Part shown: positions 25,815 to 34,652 of the stretch, piece by piece
Position numbering within the stretch: position 1 is the first letter of the stretch
Layout of the letters: every line of letters starts with the position of its first letter
Assembly: GCF_025140835.1 (NCBI RefSeq)
Contig: NZ_CP081154.1
Coordinates: 62,001 to 126,000, forward strand
Reading direction: 5' to 3'
DNA length: 64,000 bases
DNA from: Aliiroseovarius sp. M344
GTDB taxonomy: Bacteria > Pseudomonadota > Alphaproteobacteria > Rhodobacterales > Rhodobacteraceae
Translations under genes and position numbers: made by a program
Notes under the pieces: generated by a model
The model's input: only the letters and a program-made list of their open reading frames with translations
Told to the model about the DNA's origin: nothing
The model's database searches: none

Positions 25815-27046
25815 TGCCTGAGGCAACTGTTGTTCTTGGGGACGCCTGTATCCCCGTCGGTCGTTTGATTTTTGAAACCGATGGGCGTCGGTCTCACTCC
25901 ACGTTCATCTATGATGAAAGATGGCTTGAAAACCCGATAGGATTTGATCTCGCTCCGGATATGCCGCGCAGTCGTGCGCCTTTCCATTCTTCGGCGGAAG
26001 GACGAGAAAGCCGTCGTCGAGATGTTCTGGCGGGGCCCTTCACGGACACATCACCTGATAGCTGGGGGCGCAAGCTCATTCGCAGGGTGCACGGTGAGGG
26101 AGCGACAGAGTTTGACTATCTGGTTGCGGCAGATGACAGGGCCCGCCACGGCGCCTTGCGGTTTTTGAACGAAAGGGGTGAGTTGTTCCACCCGGATCAG
26201 CCCACTGTGCCACGCCTGGCAAATATTGAAGAGCTTCGTGCGATCGCAGCACGGTATGAGCGGGATCCGGATGGGGCTGAGGCCGAAGCGCGAGATCTTG
26301 TCGGTGCTGCGGGGTCGCTTGGTGGTGCGCGGCCCAAAGCCAATGTCGTGGATGGCCAGGAGCTTAGGATCGCCAAATTCACCTCAATCGATGATACATG
26401 GCCCGTTGAGCGGTTGGAAATCGCCACGCTAAATATGGCGCGCGCGGTAGGTATTCGAACACCGGAGGCCCGACTTGAACTGGCGGCCAGCAGGCATCCT
26501 GTGGGGCTCATCAAACGCTTTGATCGCCGCAAAGGTGGTCGTCTGCCATATATGTCGGCCCGTACGGCTCTGGGGAAAAAAGGATCTGCTCACGGTTATT
26601 ACACCGACATTGCAGATGCTCTACGTCAAATGTCTGTTCTTCCTGACAGGGACATTCTGGAGCTTTGGCGGCGACTGTTGTTCACCGTACTGATCACAAA
26701 CACCGATGATCACCTGAAAAATCATGGATTGCTCTATGTACGCGACAATCGATGGCGCCTGTCACCGATGTTTGACGTAAACCCGCAACCACGCCGGCAA
26801 CCCACTTTGGAAACGGGGATCAGCGACATTCATGGCTTTGAGCCGTCCGCGGAAGCGGTGATAGATGCCGCGCCCTTCTTTGATATTGAGGAGGCTGATG
26901 CCAAGACAATGGCCAGGGAAATGGCAACTGCGGTAACCGAGATCTGGGGCGAAACGCTCCGCCAGCATGGAATTACCGGGGCCGCGCACAGAAGATGCGC
27001 ACCAGCCTTTGAACACGAACGAATGGAGTTTGCTCTCGGATTGTGA
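25814..27046 (+). CDS. hipA: HipA-family serine/threonine kinase toxin
   Basis: A 410-residue kinase of usual HipA length. Visible features: N-terminal HipA domain (to ~100; GPFTDTSPDSWGRKL), the ATP-binding loop VGAAGSLGGARPKAN, the catalytic NTDDHLKNHGLL and the metal-binding LSPMFDVNP. In E. coli HipA phosphorylates glutamyl-tRNA synthetase and causes dormancy; the target here may differ. All catalytic residues I can check are present, so the toxin looks functional. It is coupled to hipB by a one-base overlap. Confidence 0.93.
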   Translation: MPEATVVLGDACIPVGRLIFETDGRRSHSTFIYDERWLENPIGFDLAPDMPRSRAPFHSSAEGRESRRRDVLAGPFTDTSPDSWGRKLIRRVHGEGATEFDYLVAADDRARHGALRFLNERGELFHPDQPTVPRLANIEELRAIAARYERDPDGAEAEARDLVGAAGSLGGARPKANVVDGQELRIAKFTSIDDTWPVERLEIATLNMARAVGIRTPEARLELAASRHPVGLIKRFDRRKGGRLPYMSARTALGKKGSAHGYYTDIADALRQMSVLPDRDILELWRRLLFTVLITNTDDHLKNHGLLYVRDNRWRLSPMFDVNPQPRRQPTLETGISDIHGFEPSAEAVIDAAPFFDIEEADAKTMAREMATAVTEIWGETLRQHGITGAAHRRCAPAFEHERMEFALGL

Positions 27047-27113
27047 GCTGATCCAGCGCAACAAATTGATTGCTGCATTAATGAATGTCCGAGGGCATAA
27101 GCCACTAAAAAAC

Positions 27114-27419
27114 CTAACAAACTGAGGCCTTTGTAAGGTTCACGCGGATCCGGTTACGGCCGGTCATCTCGGCGTGGATGCCAGATTTCGGCACAGTGGA
27201 CTTGAGAAGGCGTGCGACGTGTCTGTCTGAACGCCGCGCTTTCAGCCCCCTTTTGCCATCGCGAAAGTAGCGCACGACAATCGGTCCGAAATTGGCCATT
27301 GCGAAGTCGGGCCACTGCTTGAGTATATGGACGGGACAGGTCCAATCCAGAAAGTAGCCCGTTTCAGAGATGACTTGTAGAACACGCGATTTGAACCGAC
27401 ATTTCTGCTCTACTGGAGC
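27114..27419 (-). pseudogene. Orphan reading frame, possible gene remnant
   Basis: A minus-strand frame stays open for about 100 codons (CRFKSRVLQVISETGYFLDW through WPDFAMANFGPIVVRYF) but has no start codon before an ATG at 27299, which leaves only 61 residues. The peptide looks protein-like (balanced hydrophobic pattern) rather than random, so it may be the end of a broken gene. I recognise no family. Confidence 0.25.
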
Positions 27420-27508
27420 GCAGGCATGGAGAGTCGATCACGAGACATCTTCTTGGTCGACACCGGGTTGATCGCTGGACTTCTAATTCCGTGAATCTCC
27501 ACCGTCTC

Positions 27509-27657
27509 ATCCCCGTGCGAGCAAGGGGATCGCGGGTCTGGCGGACGCCGCCGCCCGCGCAATGGTCTGCCCACTCCATTCGCTGACGCTCCCGTGTTGA
27601 CCATGCCCGGGCGGCTTATTGCGTCCCCCATTTCCTCCCGCGTCCCGCACGGGGACG
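27509..27657 (+). promoter_or_regulatory. Two hairpins in the ardC leader
   Basis: ATCCCC (27509-27514) pairs with GGGGAT (27525-27530), and CGTCCC (27641-27646) pairs with GGGACG (27652-27657). Both lie upstream of ardC; the second ends 7 nt before the GGAGG that serves the start codon, so it could affect translation. No U-tract follows, so these are not simple terminators. Confidence 0.4.
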
Positions 27658-27674
27658 AGACAATGGAGGATCAC

Positions 27675-28571
27675 ATGCCAAAGCCCGACATCTACACCCG
27701 CATCACCGAGAAGATCATCGCCGATCTCGAAGCCGGCACCCGACCCTGGCACAAACCGTGGAGTGCCGAACACCTCGCTGGTCATATCACCCGGCCCCTG
27801 CGTCACAACGGCATTGCCTATCGCGGCCTCAACATCATTCTGCTCTGGGCCGCCTCGGTCGCACATGGCTACGCAGCACCCACCTGGATGACTTACCGTC
27901 AGGCTCTCGAACTTGGTGGGCAGGTTCGCAAGGGGTCCAAGGGCCAACTCGTCATCTATGCCGACAAGCTGCGCAAGACCGAGACCGATGATGCAGGCCA
28001 GGACCATGAGGTCGAGATTCCCTTCATGAAAGGCTACACCGTCTTCAACGTCGATCAGATCAAGGGGCTCCCCGAGACCTACTACGTGGAGGCTGAACCA
28101 ACGCCCGAGACCGCCGAGCGCGATGCCACTGCGGAAGCGTTCTTCGCTGCGACCGAGGCGGACATTCGCCATGGTGGCAATCAAGCCTTCTATGCCATTG
28201 ATCCTGACTATGTGCAGATGCCGCCCTTCGAGACGTTTGAATCCCAAAAGGCGTATTTCGCAACCCTCGGGCACGAGATCACGCACTGGACTCGCCACCC
28301 CAAGCGCCTTGATCGCAGCTTCGGCCGCAAACGCTGGGGTGACGAAGGCTATGCCCAGGAAGAGCTCGTCGCGGAGCTTGGCGCCGCGTTTCTAGCTGCT
28401 GATCTGGGCCTGTCGCCGGAACCGCGCGCTGAGCACGCGTCCTATATCGCGCATTGGCTCGAAGGTCTTCGCAACGACAAGCGCTTCATCTTCCAGGCAG
28501 CCGCGCACGCGCAAAAGGCAGTCGATTACCTCCACGGGCTGCAGCCAAATAGGGGAGAGGTCGCTGCTTAG
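27675..28571 (+). CDS. ardC: ArdC-like antirestriction protein (ssDNA-binding N-domain plus zincin)
   Basis: A 298-residue protein. The N-terminal half (YTRITEKIIADLEAGTRPWH, GIAYRGLNIILLW) is the ArdC ssDNA-binding domain that protects incoming plasmid DNA from restriction. The C-terminal half is a zinc metallopeptidase-like domain with HEITH (around residue 197) and a downstream EELVAELGAAFL that supplies the third ligand. The ATG at 27675 lies 5 nt after GGAGG; an in-frame ATG at 27663 is less likely. Such genes travel on conjugative plasmids and islands. Confidence 0.9.
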   Translation: MPKPDIYTRITEKIIADLEAGTRPWHKPWSAEHLAGHITRPLRHNGIAYRGLNIILLWAASVAHGYAAPTWMTYRQALELGGQVRKGSKGQLVIYADKLRKTETDDAGQDHEVEIPFMKGYTVFNVDQIKGLPETYYVEAEPTPETAERDATAEAFFAATEADIRHGGNQAFYAIDPDYVQMPPFETFESQKAYFATLGHEITHWTRHPKRLDRSFGRKRWGDEGYAQEELVAELGAAFLAADLGLSPEPRAEHASYIAHWLEGLRNDKRFIFQAAAHAQKAVDYLHGLQPNRGEVAA

Positions 28572-28667
28572 GCGGCCTCACTACGTACCTTTTGCGGACC
28601 AAGTTGCCGTTTGTCGCATTCAATCGAAGGTCAGCTTCATTCACCCCCGTCAGCACCTGCCGAGAGT

Positions 28668-29060
28668 TCAAAAGGAAAATTCAGCTTTGGTGAGGAATGG
28701 TGCCGAGGCAGCAAGCTTTCTCAGCTCTTCAAGAGATGAATACAACGGTGTTGACGGATCAATTCTCGCTTGAGCACGGCTTCTGAAGAATTTCGCGTAC
28801 TCTTCCACATAGACACGGTCCTTTGGCGGCATGTCCGCGAGGTGGTTCGTCAGGAAGTTGTCATAGTGGTGAACCGCCTCCGCAAACCTGTCCTGCCGAT
28901 GCCGCGCCATTGCACGAAAAAGTTCCGCCTTAGCCAAGAAATATGGTTGCGCTTGGAACCCGTCCAGGCGGTCCAGAACGGCCGAGTAATCTCCTGCCTG
29001 CATTGACTTCGCCGCCCTGTGAAATTTCCCGGCGGCCCTGATATTGCGGATGAGTTTCAT
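28668..29060 (-). CDS. TPR-like hypothetical protein
   Basis: A 130-residue, mostly helical protein. Paired helices such as FHRAAKSMQAGDYSAVLDRL and AMARHRQDRFAEAVHHYDNF have tetratricopeptide spacing, and similar residues recur about every 35 positions. Lacks a signal peptide. It is followed, 43 nt upstream on the same strand, by the chorismate-mutase-like gene, so they may share a transcript. Function unknown; a protein-binding scaffold is the safest reading. Confidence 0.5.
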   Translation of the reverse strand: MKLIRNIRAAGKFHRAAKSMQAGDYSAVLDRLDGFQAQPYFLAKAELFRAMARHRQDRFAEAVHHYDNFLTNHLADMPPKDRVYVEEYAKFFRSRAQARIDPSTPLYSSLEELRKLAASAPFLTKAEFSF

Positions 29061-29103
29061 AGGTCCGCCTCACCAACTGCGCCTTTGGTATTTCCGTATG
29101 ACA

Positions 29104-29406
29104 TTATTCCCCAAGCTCCCGGATTTCCCGCTGAATAGACCATTCGATCAATTCGGCCCATAGCTTGCGCGCCAGTTCAGGGTCCAGACCTTGTTCGGAC
29201 GCGGTTGTGCTTACCTTGTCCAGCACCTCGGCCACCCGATCCGTTGTGCGCGCCGGCAAGCCTTCGATTTTCTTGAGATCCACGGCGCGGTCGATATAGC
29301 GGCTTCTGGTGACCAGCAGGCCAATGAGGTCTACGTCGATCGCATCTATTTGCGCGCGGAGATCGGTCATGGTCTTGCAAGCATTGGGCGCGAGAAGGGT
29401 CGTCAT
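29104..29406 (-). CDS. Chorismate mutase type II (AroQ-like) single-domain protein
   Basis: A 100-residue all-helical protein with the AroQ pattern: LRAQIDAIDVDLIGLLVTR in helix 1 (the conserved Arg and Asp-x-x-Leu), a VDLKKIEGLP Lys segment, and R-x-x-E-V near TTDRVAEVLDKV. Such enzymes turn chorismate into prephenate; close relatives act as isochorismate pyruvate lyases in siderophore routes. The start ATG is preceded by AAAGGAAT. It stands alone, with no aromatic-pathway neighbour, so the role is open. Confidence 0.75.
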   Translation of the reverse strand: MTTLLAPNACKTMTDLRAQIDAIDVDLIGLLVTRSRYIDRAVDLKKIEGLPARTTDRVAEVLDKVSTTASEQGLDPELARKLWAELIEWSIQREIRELGE

Positions 29407-29555
29407 GTTTCAAATTCCTTTAGTAGTTTTGAATTTAACCGAGAAGTTGGCGGAGGAGCCTGACAGCCCGCTCGGACCGCACTTGGCAAAAGGTTTCTGA
29501 TGGCTGCGGAAGACGACCGATGACGCGCCTGATCTGCTGATCGCCGATCAGTAGA
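29407..29555. other. Short non-coding gap
   Basis: Contains the palindrome CTGATC-GCCGATCAG near 29532-29551, next to the point where the following minus-strand frame ends; possibly a recombination or insertion scar. No gene seen. Confidence 0.3.
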
Positions 29556-30191
29556 TCAAGATAGAGCGCCTTGAATGCCGTTTGCATTCGCCGAAAACTC
29601 AATATCCTTTTTGGCGATCAACTGGCTTCCAAATATGCTGAGGCCCGAGGTGAAGCTCATTCCACCCAGTGTCAAAAATTGGGTACCACCACCTGTCGCG
29701 CAATTGTCATCTTTCCCGATCACCAGATTTGAGCTTGAAGTGAGCGATTTGATGTCAGTATTTGTTGTTGCGATGATCGAATTCTCAACACGTAATCCTT
29801 GGCCGAATTTGACTTGGCAATCTGTAAGGATCACCACATGCTGAATCGCATCATCTTCGTCAATTTTGAGCACGCCATTGTTGTGACATGCAACAATGTT
29901 CACGCGTTCCTCGATCAAGTCGTCCATAGTGATCCCTTTTCCTCCATTGGGATACACGTAGTTAATAGGATCCAGCGGATCGACATAGTCAGGTAGGTAT
30001 TCGGCATCGCGCGCGGCAAGGCCGGATAAGATATATCCCAGTTTATTCACGATCCGCAGTCGGTAGCCACCTTCACGCACGGCAGACTGCAAACCCTCGT
30101 TTTTCTCCCAACCCGAATTGGGGAGGTCGATTAAGGATAGGTCAGGCATCGAAACGATCGTTCCGCTTTCGAACGTATTGTTGTTATTCAT
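29556..30191 (-). pseudogene. Remnant of a larger gene, possibly pilus/TadG-like, cut near the Tn3 transposon
   Basis: A 211-codon frame without signal peptide or membrane segment. It contains VDPLDPINYVYPNGGKGITM and a long C-terminal stretch rich in Gly, Ser, Asn with hydrophobic beta-like strands (VVILTDCQVKFGQGLRVENS), which resembles the surface part of Tad-type pilus or polymer-forming proteins of rhodobacters. The ATG at 30191 lies 25 bp from the transposon end and the frame is open into it, so the real 5' part has probably been removed; the end also looks abrupt. It could be an intact unknown protein. Confidence 0.4.
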
Positions 30192-30248
30192 CGAAACATA
30201 CGCGTTTGAATGGATGGGGTCTGTTCCGGCTGAGTGCAGAATGACACC

Positions 30249-30860
30249 CTAAGCGCCGAGCACGCGTTTCCCATAGTCACGCAGGTTGCCTTTGGGATCG
30301 ACGTATCGGTACAGAGTGACAGGCTTCACACCCAGTTCATGGCACAGCTCAGAAACGGACGTGTCCCTGTTCGCCATAGCTGCCTGCGCCATCCGGACTT
30401 GGGCTTTGGTGAGTGCGAACTTTCGACCGCCTTTGCGACCTCGCGCGCGGGCAGCCTGCAGCCCTGCCATGGTGCGTTCCCGGATCAACTCGCTTTCAAA
30501 TTCGGCGAGCGCGGCAAAGATTCCAAATGACAGCCGACCGGCCGCGGTGGTCGTGTCGATCTGTGCTCCCTGACCTGTGAGCACCTTCAGGCCGACTCCA
30601 CGCTCTGACAGTGCAGTCGTTGTTTTCACAAGATGGTTCAGGCTGCGGCCCATTCTGTCCAATTTCCAGATGACCAGGACATCGCCTTTACGCAGGGCCT
30701 TCAAACAAGCTTCGAGACCTGGGCGGTCGTCTTTCTTGCCTGAGGCCTGATCGGAATAGATCTGTCCCTTCTCAACTCCAGCCGCGATCAGTGCATCCAT
30801 CTGAAGATCGAGTGACTGGCTGCCGTCCGCTTTCGAGACGCGTGCATATCCGATCAGCAT
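30249..30860 (-). CDS. tnpR: Serine resolvase TnpR
   Basis: A 203-residue serine recombinase that resolves the cointegrates made during Tn3 transposition. The nucleophile lies in [17 protein letters not shown] (Ser 9), with the catalytic arginines in [14 protein letters not shown], the dimer helix in [19 protein letters not shown] and a C-terminal HTH ([18 protein letters not shown]). It overlaps the left terminal repeat only at its 3' end. Intact and of normal length. Confidence 0.95.
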   Translation of the reverse strand: MLIGYARVSKADGSQSLDLQMDALIAAGVEKGQIYSDQASGKKDDRPGLEACLKALRKGDVLVIWKLDRMGRSLNHLVKTTTALSERGVGLKVLTGQGAQIDTTTAAGRLSFGIFAALAEFESELIRERTMAGLQAARARGRKGGRKFALTKAQVRMAQAAMANRDTSVSELCHELGVKPVTLYRYVDPKGNLRDYGKRVLGA

Positions 30861-30980
30861 GTTTCACAAACGAACGTTTGAGATGTGCGGAGGAATTCCC
30901 GGCTTTCGGGCATAGCATTTATTCCTTAATCCATTACACAATCATCGATAATCAATCTCCAAGGAGAAAGCAAAAGAAAC
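30861..30980. promoter_or_regulatory. Putative res site and divergent promoters of tnpR and tnpA
   Basis: The 120 bp between the divergent genes is where Tn3 elements keep the resolution site. It contains the near-palindrome CAAACG-AA-CGTTTG (30867-30880) and an AT-rich centre with ATCATCGATAATC, candidates for resolvase subsites. AAGGAG at 30960-30965 serves tnpA. Confidence 0.6.
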
Positions 30981-33869
30981 ATGGCGCATCGCACCATACT
31001 GACCGAGCGCCAGCGAGCGGCGCTTTTTGACCTGCCGACTGACGAAGCGGATATGTTGCGGCATTACACGCTGGCAGACGACGATATCGAACACATCAAC
31101 GAACGGCGGCGGCCAGAGAACAAGATCGGCTTTGCATTGCAGCTCTGCGCCTTGCGGTATCCTGGGCGGCTGTTGCCATCTGGCGAAGTCATCCCGGAAA
31201 AGGTCTTGCGCTTCATCGCGGCCCAGTTGGGTCTGACCGGCGACGATGTCTTACCCTATGCCGCACGTCGGCAAACCCGTCAGCAGCACTTGCATGCCCT
31301 TCGTGAGATTTACGGCTTCAAGATGTTCTCTGGCCAAGGCGCTCGCAGCCTCAAGGCTTGGCTCGAGAATGAGGCTGAGACGGCCCGATCCAACGAGGAC
31401 CTGGCGCGCCGATTTGTCGACGAGTGCCGCCGGTCGCAGGTGATCCTGCCGGGCATCTCTGTCATCGAACGGCTGTGCGCAGATGCTCTGTTGTCGGCTG
31501 AGCGCCAGACCGAAAGCCGAATCACCAAAAGGATCGACGATGAAATGAAAGAACGCCTGGATGCGCTTTTGACCGAGATCGTGGATGGCAATATCACCCG
31601 GTTCATCTGGCTTCGCCGTTTCGAGGCGGGCAGCAACTCGGCAGGCGCATCGCGGCTACTGGATCGGTTGGAATTTTTGCAGGGCCTGGGCCTTTCACCA
31701 GACATTCTGTCTGACGTACCGCCACATCGGATCACCCGCCTGCGCCGCCAGGGCGAGCGCTACTTTGCCGACGGGTTGCGCGACATCACGAGTGACCGGC
31801 GTCTGGCGATCCTTGCGGTTTGCGCGATCGAATGGAAGGCGGCCGTCGCTGATGCTGTGATCGAAACCCACGACCGGATCGTCGGCAAGACCTGGCGGGA
31901 TGCGAAAAGGCTATCCGAAGCGCGCATCGCGGATGCCCGGTCCTCGCTGCGTGAGACATTGCGATCTTTCAGGAATCTGGGTGCCGCCCTGTTGGAAGCC
32001 AAGGCGGATGGCGCGTCCCTTGAAGCGGCCATTGAACTTGCGTGTGGTTGGTCTCGCCTCGAAAACATGGTGACAACCGCGGCCGAGTTGACCGACACGA
32101 TGGCAGCCGACGCGTTGTCTCATGTCGTTCATGGATATCATCGTTTCCGGCGTTATGCTCCAAGAATGCTGCGGGCGCTTGATATCTGCGCTGCCCCGGT
32201 GGCGACGCCCTTGATGCAAGCGACAAAAGTCATCGCCCAGGATCAAACCGATGCGCCCCGTCAGGTTGGCTTCTTACGCCGAACCTCGAAATGGCATCGA
32301 CACCTTGATGCCCAGGACACAGATGACAATCGGCTCTGGGAGGTCGCCGTGTTGTTCCAGGTGCGTGAAGCCTTCCGATCCGGCGATATCTGGCTGCCTC
32401 ATTCCCGGCGTTACGCTGATCTGAAACAGGCCTTGGTACCGATAGAAACAGCCAAGGCGTGCCCTCGCCTGACGATGCCATTCGAACCTGAGGTCTGGCT
32501 CAATGATCGCAAAGCAAGGCTGGCGGACGGCATGAAGCGTTTGGCCAAGGCTGCCAGAGCTGGCGCGATTCCCGGCGGTTCAATCGAGAACGGCATTCTC
32601 AAGGTTGATCGTTTGACGGCAGCGACCCCGGCGGAAGCTGATGGTATGGTGCTTGATCTTTATGGCCGTCTGCCCGCCGTTCGGATCACCGATCTGCTGC
32701 AGGAGGTTGATGACGATATCGGCTTCACCGAAGCCTTCACGCATCTGCACACCGGCGTTCCCTGCAAGGATCGCATCGGGTTGTTAAACGTGCTTCTGGC
32801 CGAGGGATTGAACCTTGGCCTCAGCAAAATGGCCGAGGCGACCAGTTCACATGACTACTTCCAACTCTCGCGTTTGTCCCGGTGGCATGTTGAAAGCGAT
32901 GCTATCAACAGGGCGCTTGCCAAGGTGATCGAAGCGCAGGCCAATTTGCCGATGGCGCAATTCTGGGGCGACGGCATGACCGCATCCAGCGACGGTCAGT
33001 TCTTTCCGACAACTCGGCATGGCGAGGCGATGAACCTCATCAACGCGAAGTATGGGCAGGAGCCCGGTTTGAAGGCCTACACCCATGTCTCCGACCAATT
33101 TGGCCCGTTTGCCACACAGAACATCCCTGCGACTGTAAATGAGGCTCCATACATTCTGGACGGGTTGCTGATGAACGAGGTGGGGAAGAAGATCAAAGAG
33201 CAGTATGCCGACACAGGCGGCTTCACCGATCATGTCTTCGCGGCAACCGCGCTCCTGTCTTATCGCTTTGTTCCCCGCATCCGTGACCTTCCGTCAAAGC
33301 GGCTCTATCTCTTCGATCCCGCCGCTGCGCCGAGGGAAGTCCGCGGGCTGGTCGGCGGGAAGATAAGGGAGAAGCTGATTGCCGAGAACTGGCCTGACAT
33401 CCTACGCGCCGTCGCCACAATGGCGGCAGGCGTCATGCCACCCAGTCAGCTGTTGAGGAAGTTCGCATCGTATCCCCGTCAGCACGAACTGGCTGTTGCC
33501 TTACGGGAGATCGGGCGCATTGAACGCACCCTGTTCATTATCGACTGGTTGCTCGACGCCGACATGCAGCGCCGCGCACAAATCGGCCTGAACAAGGGTG
33601 AGGCACATCATGCGCTGAAAAACGCCCTCCGTATCGGTCGCCAGGGCGAAATCCGAGACCGAACTTCTGAAGGACAACACTACCGCATGGCCGGGCTAAA
33701 CCTACTGGCCGCGATCATCATTTATTGGAACACCAAACATCTTGGCTACGCAGTCGCAGCCCGAAAGGGCACAGGTCTCGATTGTTCACCTCAACTCCTG
33801 GCGCACATCTCGCCCCTCGGATGGGCGCATATCCTGCTCACAGGCGAGTACAGGTGGAAAACCAGGTGA
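30981..33869 (+). CDS. tnpA: Tn3-family transposase TnpA
   Basis: A 962-residue DDE transposase, the usual length (about 960-1000). The N-terminal DUF4158 region begins LTERQRAALFDLPTDEADML; the catalytic core includes FWGDGMTASSDGQFFPTT (first Asp), a HVSDQFGPF segment (second Asp) and the C-terminal NKGEAHHALKNALRIGRQGE with its Glu. Uninterrupted, so the transposon may still be mobile. It acts on the 40-bp ends by replicative transposition. Confidence 0.96.
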   Translation: MAHRTILTERQRAALFDLPTDEADMLRHYTLADDDIEHINERRRPENKIGFALQLCALRYPGRLLPSGEVIPEKVLRFIAAQLGLTGDDVLPYAARRQTRQQHLHALREIYGFKMFSGQGARSLKAWLENEAETARSNEDLARRFVDECRRSQVILPGISVIERLCADALLSAERQTESRITKRIDDEMKERLDALLTEIVDGNITRFIWLRRFEAGSNSAGASRLLDRLEFLQGLGLSPDILSDVPPHRITRLRRQGERYFADGLRDITSDRRLAILAVCAIEWKAAVADAVIETHDRIVGKTWRDAKRLSEARIADARSSLRETLRSFRNLGAALLEAKADGASLEAAIELACGWSRLENMVTTAAELTDTMAADALSHVVHGYHRFRRYAPRMLRALDICAAPVATPLMQATKVIAQDQTDAPRQVGFLRRTSKWHRHLDAQDTDDNRLWEVAVLFQVREAFRSGDIWLPHSRRYADLKQALVPIETAKACPRLTMPFEPEVWLNDRKARLADGMKRLAKAARAGAIPGGSIENGILKVDRLTAATPAEADGMVLDLYGRLPAVRITDLLQEVDDDIGFTEAFTHLHTGVPCKDRIGLLNVLLAEGLNLGLSKMAEATSSHDYFQLSRLSRWHVESDAINRALAKVIEAQANLPMAQFWGDGMTASSDGQFFPTTRHGEAMNLINAKYGQEPGLKAYTHVSDQFGPFATQNIPATVNEAPYILDGLLMNEVGKKIKEQYADTGGFTDHVFAATALLSYRFVPRIRDLPSKRLYLFDPAAAPREVRGLVGGKIREKLIAENWPDILRAVATMAAGVMPPSQLLRKFASYPRQHELAVALREIGRIERTLFIIDWLLDADMQRRAQIGLNKGEAHHALKNALRIGRQGEIRDRTSEGQHYRMAGLNLLAAIIIYWNTKHLGYAVAARKGTGLDCSPQLLAHISPLGWAHILLTGEYRWKTR

Positions 33870-33915
33870 TCTACGGGCTTAGGGTGTCATTCTGCACTCA
33901 GCCGGAGCAGACCCC

Positions 33916-34052
33916 AAAATGCTGAAACACTAAGCCGTTGATTTCAATGGGAGGCGAGTCTCAACAATTCAGTCCCATTACTTACGTACTCCCACACTGA
34001 AGAGAGCTCCGTGACCAGATTCGCATAAGGTTTATTATGTTAATAAAAGGAT
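33916..34052. other. Short intergenic spacer
   Basis: Lies between the Tn3 right end and the probable terminal end of an IS481 element. I see no gene, repeat or clear promoter. Confidence 0.4.
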
Positions 34053-34313
34053 TGTAAGGTGCGGTTACTCGTGAGACTTCCCTTCTGTTGACTATAGTTT
34101 TTCTCTGAGGGCTTCGTAAGGTGTCTTGCCGTTGTGTGCGCCGTGCGGTCTGAGGAAGTTGTAAAAGCGCTCCCATTCGTCCAGTTTGGCTTCGAGATCG
34201 ACATCGCCTTTGTACCTAAGCAACTGATAGAACTCCTGCACGTCAGAGCGGTGAGATCGTTCGAACTTGCCGTTGAGTTGGGGCGTGCCGCGTTTGATGT
34301 AAGCGTGGCGGAT
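34053..34313 (-). pseudogene. IS481-family transposase, C-terminal fragment
   Basis: About 73 codons (34092-34313) coding TPQLNGKFERSHRSDVQEFY and NFLRPHGAHNGKTPYEALRE, the conserved end of IS481 transposases with the last catalytic Glu (the E of GKFERSH). The gene is cut exactly at 34313 by the left end of the neighbouring IS3 element; its other part is not found beyond that element. TGTAAGGTGCGGTTACTCGT at 34053 is probably the outer end of the old IS. Confidence 0.82.
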
Positions 34314-34376
34314 TGGACCTGTCGCGGAATTGTTCCGCTCCTTTGACTTGGTTTTTTGCCACAAAGGAGAAACATC

Positions 34377-34652
34377 ATGGCATCGAAACCAACCCCGGAA
34401 TTCCGCGCCGAAGCAGTGCGCGTGGCGTTGACAAGCGGGCTGCCGCGTAAGCAGGTGGCCGCAGATTTTGGGATCGGGTTCTCGACTCTTAGCCGCTGGA
34501 TCCAGCAGGATCGGCGCAACCCTGAGAAACCCACCATCCAGTCCGATCTCGAACGCGAGATCGCGGAGCTGCGCAAAGAGAACCGCATGCTCCGGGAGGA
34601 GAGGGAGGTGTTAAAAAAGGCCACGGTGTTCTTTGCGGAGCGAAGCAAATGA
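34377..34652 (+). CDS. IS3-family transposase OrfA
   Basis: A 91-residue HTH protein: EFRAEAVRVALTSGLPRKQV and GIGFSTLSRWIQQ make the DNA-binding helices, and the tail IAELRKENRMLREEREVLKK is the leucine zipper. Start ATG at 34377 has AAGGAG seven nt before it. The stop overlaps the orfB ATG (ATGA). Confidence 0.94.
   Translation: MASKPTPEFRAEAVRVALTSGLPRKQVAADFGIGFSTLSRWIQQDRRNPEKPTIQSDLEREIAELRKENRMLREEREVLKKATVFFAERSK

Larger units (their letters stand above)
30216..33915 (+). mobile_element. Tn3-family transposon (resolvase plus TnpA)
   Basis: Terminal inverted repeats of about 40 bp: the left end from 30216 reads GGGGTCTGTTCCGGCTGAGT and the right end (reverse complement from 33915) GGGGTCTGCTCCGGCTGAGT; both continue GCAGAATGACACCCTAAGC, differing at one base. 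About 3.7 kb, containing divergently transcribed tnpR and tnpA and no cargo gene. The 5 bases outside the ends (TGGAT left, AAAAT right) do not match, so the original target duplication has been lost. Confidence 0.95.
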
